A stretch of 7,728 bases of DNA from an uncultured bacterium (lineage in GTDB: Bacteria > Planctomycetota > Planctomycetia > Pirellulales > UBA1268), in NCBI GenBank assembly GCA_937959175.1, contig CALGAS010000284.1, forward strand, positions 1-7,728, read 5' to 3'. The stretch's first letter is position 1; each line of letters opens with the position of its first letter. A program made the position numbers and the translations under genes. Shown piece by piece: positions 6,237 to 7,728 of this stretch. Below the pieces are notes generated by a model. It was not told where the DNA came from. It did no database searches and worked only from the letters and a program-made list of their open reading frames with translations.

Positions 6237-6728
6237 ATGGACACCTCAGCAGCAATCGACGGCCCAGCCGATCCCGACGTCATCGCCCATGTCCAACTCC
6301 TGCTCGACTCGTTCGCGAGCCGGCTCGGTCGGGAACTGATCGAGAGGGCGGGCAGGCCGGCCGAGCAGGCCGAACGGCTGTTTCAGGCCGCGTTTGTGGT
6401 GGTCTCCCACGGCACCCAAGCCGACCCGTTGCTCAGCTACGGCAACGCCCGGGCCCTCGCCCTCTGGGAGATGACCTGGGACGAACTGACCAGCACGCCC
6501 TCCCGGCTGACGGCCGAGCCGGTCCACCGCGACGAGCGGGCCCGGCTCCTGGCCCGCACCCGGACAGACGGCTTCGTCGACGACTATTCAGGAGTCCGGA
6601 TCTCGAAGACGGGCCGTCGCTTTCGGATCGAACAGGCGATTGTCTGGAATCTTACGGACGCTGCCGGCCGGCACCGCGGCCAGGCCGCCACCTTCGACCG
6701 CTGGACGCCGCTCCCGTCAGCTGGTTGA
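6237..6728 (+). CDS. Stand-alone MEKHLA-domain protein (PAS-like)
   Basis: This 163-residue protein is recognised as a bacterial stand-alone MEKHLA-domain protein. The MEKHLA domain (Pfam PF08670) is best known from the C-terminus of plant HD-ZIP III transcription factors and resembles PAS sensor domains. The family signature is clear: FVVVSHGTQADPLLSYGN (53-70), ALALWEMTWDEL (73-84), PSRLTAEPVHRDERARLL (88-105), GFVDDYSGVRISKTGRRFRI (112-131), AIVWNL (134-139) and GQAATF (148-153). The domain covers nearly the whole protein, and no output domain, membrane segment or signal peptide is present. Small-molecule or redox sensing is only inferred from the PAS relationship. The start at ATG 6237 has GGGGAG 8 bases upstream (6223-6228). 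It follows pckA by 41 bases and is probably the last gene of that unit. Its stop codon overlaps the -35 box of the next promoter. Confidence 0.88.
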   Translation: MDTSAAIDGPADPDVIAHVQLLLDSFASRLGRELIERAGRPAEQAERLFQAAFVVVSHGTQADPLLSYGNARALALWEMTWDELTSTPSRLTAEPVHRDERARLLARTRTDGFVDDYSGVRISKTGRRFRIEQAIVWNLTDAAGRHRGQAATFDRWTPLPSAG

Positions 6729-6752
6729 CAAGAAAATGGACGCCTGTATACT
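6725..6752 (+). promoter_or_regulatory. Near-consensus sigma-70-type promoter (TTGACA-16-TATACT)
   Basis: A perfect -35 box TTGACA (6725-6730) is followed after 16 bases by TATACT (6747-6752), which matches five of six -10 bases. The TGA in the -35 box is the stop codon of the MEKHLA gene (6726-6728). A start about 7 bases downstream gives a leader of about 19 bases before the ATG at 6778. It is the strongest promoter match in the window and would drive the 82-residue protein on its own. Confidence 0.75.
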
Positions 6753-6762
6753 CCAGGCGGCC

Positions 6763-6768
6763 GGGAGG
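6763..6768 (+). promoter_or_regulatory. Shine-Dalgarno (GGGAGG) deciding ATG 6778 over GTG 6772
   Basis: GGGAGG lies 9 bases from the ATG at 6778 but only 3 bases from the in-frame GTG at 6772. The ATG is therefore the likely start. Confidence 0.6.
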
Positions 6769-6777
6769 TAAGTGAGC

Positions 6778-7026
6778 ATGCGTGCTGAAGATCTCTACGC
6801 GTTCACCCGTCGCCAGCCGTTCGTGCCGTTTCGGATTCACTCGACCGACGCCCGGTCGTACGATGTCTGGCATCCCGATCAGGTGATCCCAATGCGGTCG
6901 CGGGTGATTGTGGGCGTTGGTGGAGAAGAGTCGCCGCCGGATGCGGTCGAACACCTTTCGCTGATCCACGTCGTGCGGCTCGAGGAGATCGATGTCGACC
7001 TCCGGCACAACGCAGACCGGAAGTGA
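6778..7026 (+). CDS. Small conserved-type planctomycete protein (82 aa), function unknown
   Basis: The product is a soluble 82-residue protein. It contains QPFVPFRIHSTDARSYDVWHPD (13-34), a pattern I associate with a recurrent group of short hypothetical proteins in planctomycetes (a short N-terminal helix, then PF.PF.I...D.R.Y.V.HP). A strand SRVIVGV (41-47) and a final SLIHVVRLEEIDV (61-73) suggest a small beta-barrel, which is inference. There is no signal peptide, membrane helix, cysteine or known catalytic motif. It is expressed from its own near-consensus promoter (6725-6752) with a good ribosome binding site (6763-6768). A weak hairpin follows at 7049-7064. I know of no experimentally assigned function. 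Confidence 0.75.
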   Translation: MRAEDLYAFTRRQPFVPFRIHSTDARSYDVWHPDQVIPMRSRVIVGVGGEESPPDAVEHLSLIHVVRLEEIDVDLRHNADRK

Positions 7027-7042
7027 CCGTTGGGTTCCCCGG

Positions 7043-7070
7043 TTGCCTGGCCGGTCGCTCGGCCTTTAAT
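7043..7070 (+). promoter_or_regulatory. Candidate promoter of the peroxidase gene (TTGCCT-16-TTTAAT)
   Basis: TTTAAT (7065-7070) matches five of six -10 bases, and TTGCCT (7043-7048) keeps the TTG of the -35 box at a 16-base spacing. A transcript starting near 7077 would have a leader of about 42 bases before the ATG at 7119. Confidence 0.5.
7049..7064 (+). other. 5-bp hairpin followed by TTT, possible weak terminator
   Basis: GGCCG (7049-7053) pairs with CGGCC (7060-7064) around a 6-base loop, followed directly by TTT. It could end the transcript of the 82-residue gene, but it also fills the spacer of the candidate peroxidase promoter. Short stem and short T-run make this weak. Confidence 0.25.
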
Positions 7071-7108
7071 GCCTCCTACTGACTCGACAATGCCGTTCCC
7101 TACGCCTT

Positions 7109-7112
7109 GGAG
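7109..7112 (+). promoter_or_regulatory. Ribosome binding site fixing ATG 7119
   Basis: GGAG lies 6 bases from the ATG at 7119. The in-frame TTG at 7107 overlaps it and is rejected as a start. Confidence 0.55.
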
Positions 7113-7118
7113 ATTCCC

Positions 7119-7670
7119 ATGTCACTCGTCAAGTTGTTTGTGCTCTTTGCCGCCGTCTCGATGCTCGGCCTGGCCGCCTCGGCCCGAGCGGACCTGCCCC
7201 TTGCGGGGACGATGAAGTCGATCGATGGCGAGGACGTCGACCTCGGCTCCTTTGACGGCAAGGTCGTGCTCGTGGTCAACGTTGCCAGCCGCTGTGGGGC
7301 GACGCCGCAGTACGCCGGCCTCCAGGCCCTCTATGAGAAGTACAAGGACCAGGGCTTTGTCGTGCTTGGCTTTCCTGCCAACGACTTCGGCCGCCAGGAG
7401 CCCGGCAGCGACGAGCAGATCAAGGAGTTCTGCACGACAAAATACGACGTCACCTTCCCGATGTTCTCGAAGATCACCGTCAAGGGCGCTGATCGGCCCA
7501 AGCTCTACGAGGTGCTGACCACCGAGGCTGAGCCCAGCGGTGAAATCGGCTGGAACTTCGAGAAGTTCCTGATCGCGAAGGACGGCACGATCGCCGGCCG
7601 GTTCAAGACCCGCGTCTCTCCCGACGATGCCGGCCTCGTCACCGCCATCGAGGCCGAACTCGCCAAGTAG
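7119..7670 (+). CDS. Exported cysteine-type glutathione peroxidase-family thiol peroxidase
   Basis: This 183-residue member of the glutathione peroxidase family (usual symbols btuE/gpx) should reduce hydrogen peroxide or organic hydroperoxides. A signal peptide covers about residues 1-24 (hydrophobic core 6-20, cleavage after SARA), so the enzyme acts outside the cytoplasm. Peroxidatic Cys59 lies in NVASRCGATPQY, where some animal enzymes have selenocysteine. The rest of the catalytic tetrad is present: Q93 in FGRQEPGSDEQI and W145-N146 in GWNFEKFL. C105 in EFCTTKYDVTFP sits where the resolving cysteine lies in two-Cys, thioredoxin-using members, so a thioredoxin-like reductant is more likely than glutathione (inference). 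The usual FPCNQF segment reads FPANDF here. The start at ATG 7119 is supported by GGAG at 7109-7112. Probably a single-gene unit between a promoter at 7043-7070 and a hairpin at 7684-7708. Confidence 0.93.
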   Translation: MSLVKLFVLFAAVSMLGLAASARADLPLAGTMKSIDGEDVDLGSFDGKVVLVVNVASRCGATPQYAGLQALYEKYKDQGFVVLGFPANDFGRQEPGSDEQIKEFCTTKYDVTFPMFSKITVKGADRPKLYEVLTTEAEPSGEIGWNFEKFLIAKDGTIAGRFKTRVSPDDAGLVTAIEAELAK

Positions 7671-7683
7671 GCGGGTTCACCTC

Positions 7684-7708
7684 GCACGGGCTCGGGGTGA
7701 GCCCGTGC
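7684..7708 (+). terminator. Perfect 10-bp stem-loop downstream of the peroxidase gene
   Basis: GCACGGGCTC (7684-7693) and GAGCCCGTGC (7699-7708) form a perfect 10-bp GC-rich stem with a 5-base loop, starting 14 bases after the stop codon. Position and strength fit a transcription terminator, but no T-run follows (the next bases are CATCTCGCC). It might instead be a dispersed palindromic element or a bidirectional or Rho-assisted 3' end. Confidence 0.6.
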
Positions 7709-7728
7709 CATCTCGCCGGACGCTCGGG

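Noticed and set aside
4108..6255. A 715-residue open frame on the minus strand across pckA and the end of the membrane-protein gene
   Set aside because: It lies antisense to a certain pckA gene. Long antisense frames are expected in GC-rich coding DNA, and the product shows no recognisable motif.
6652..7008. A 118-residue minus-strand frame over the 82-residue gene
   Set aside because: It mirrors the + strand gene that has a near-consensus promoter and a good ribosome binding site, and shows no features of its own.
7107..7118. TTG start for the peroxidase gene
   Set aside because: It overlaps the ribosome binding site itself, and the signal peptide begins naturally at ATG 7119.
1..7728. Mobile element, CRISPR array, toxin-antitoxin pair or defence island
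   Set aside because: No transposase, recombinase, nuclease, spaced direct repeats or terminal inverted repeats are visible, and composition looks even throughout.

Overview
The window looks like ordinary chromosomal sequence from a GC-rich planctomycete. Two proteins point to that lineage: one matches the planctomycete-restricted TIGR03009 family, and one matches the planctomycete/verrucomicrobial TIGR04138 (Minf_1886) family. A short protein of a type I associate with planctomycete genomes, and sparse AT-rich -10-like hexamers in a strongly GC-rich background, fit the same picture. The assignment rests on recognised protein families, not on a database search. Every supported gene is on the + strand. 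I see no mobile element, CRISPR array, tRNA, rRNA or phage gene.

Layout. (1) 85-2097: glutamine-dependent NAD+ synthase (nadE) of the long two-domain type. (2) 2179-3147: an exported TIGR03009 protein with its own likely promoter. (3) 3247-6728: a probable five-gene transcription unit behind a TATACT -10 element. It holds a TIGR04138 protein, a possible 34-residue one-helix membrane peptide (3750-3854), a four-helix membrane protein of unknown function, ATP-type phosphoenolpyruvate carboxykinase (pckA) and a stand-alone MEKHLA-domain protein. Gaps are 17, 34, 9 and 41 bases. (4) 6778-7026: an 82-residue protein behind a near-consensus sigma-70-type promoter whose -35 box overlaps the preceding stop codon. 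(5) 7119-7670: an exported cysteine-type glutathione peroxidase-like thiol peroxidase, followed by a perfect 10-bp hairpin. No gap between genes exceeds 120 bases.

The recognisable functions are housekeeping: NAD+ synthesis, the oxaloacetate/PEP node of gluconeogenesis, and peroxide defence in the cell envelope. What is unknown is the lineage-specific material packed around pckA. I see no convincing new multi-gene system. The best leads are the unannotated-looking 34-residue membrane peptide, the conserved-looking pckA neighbourhood of unknowns, the arginine-rich insertion in the TIGR04138 protein, and the unusually strong promoter at 6725-6752.
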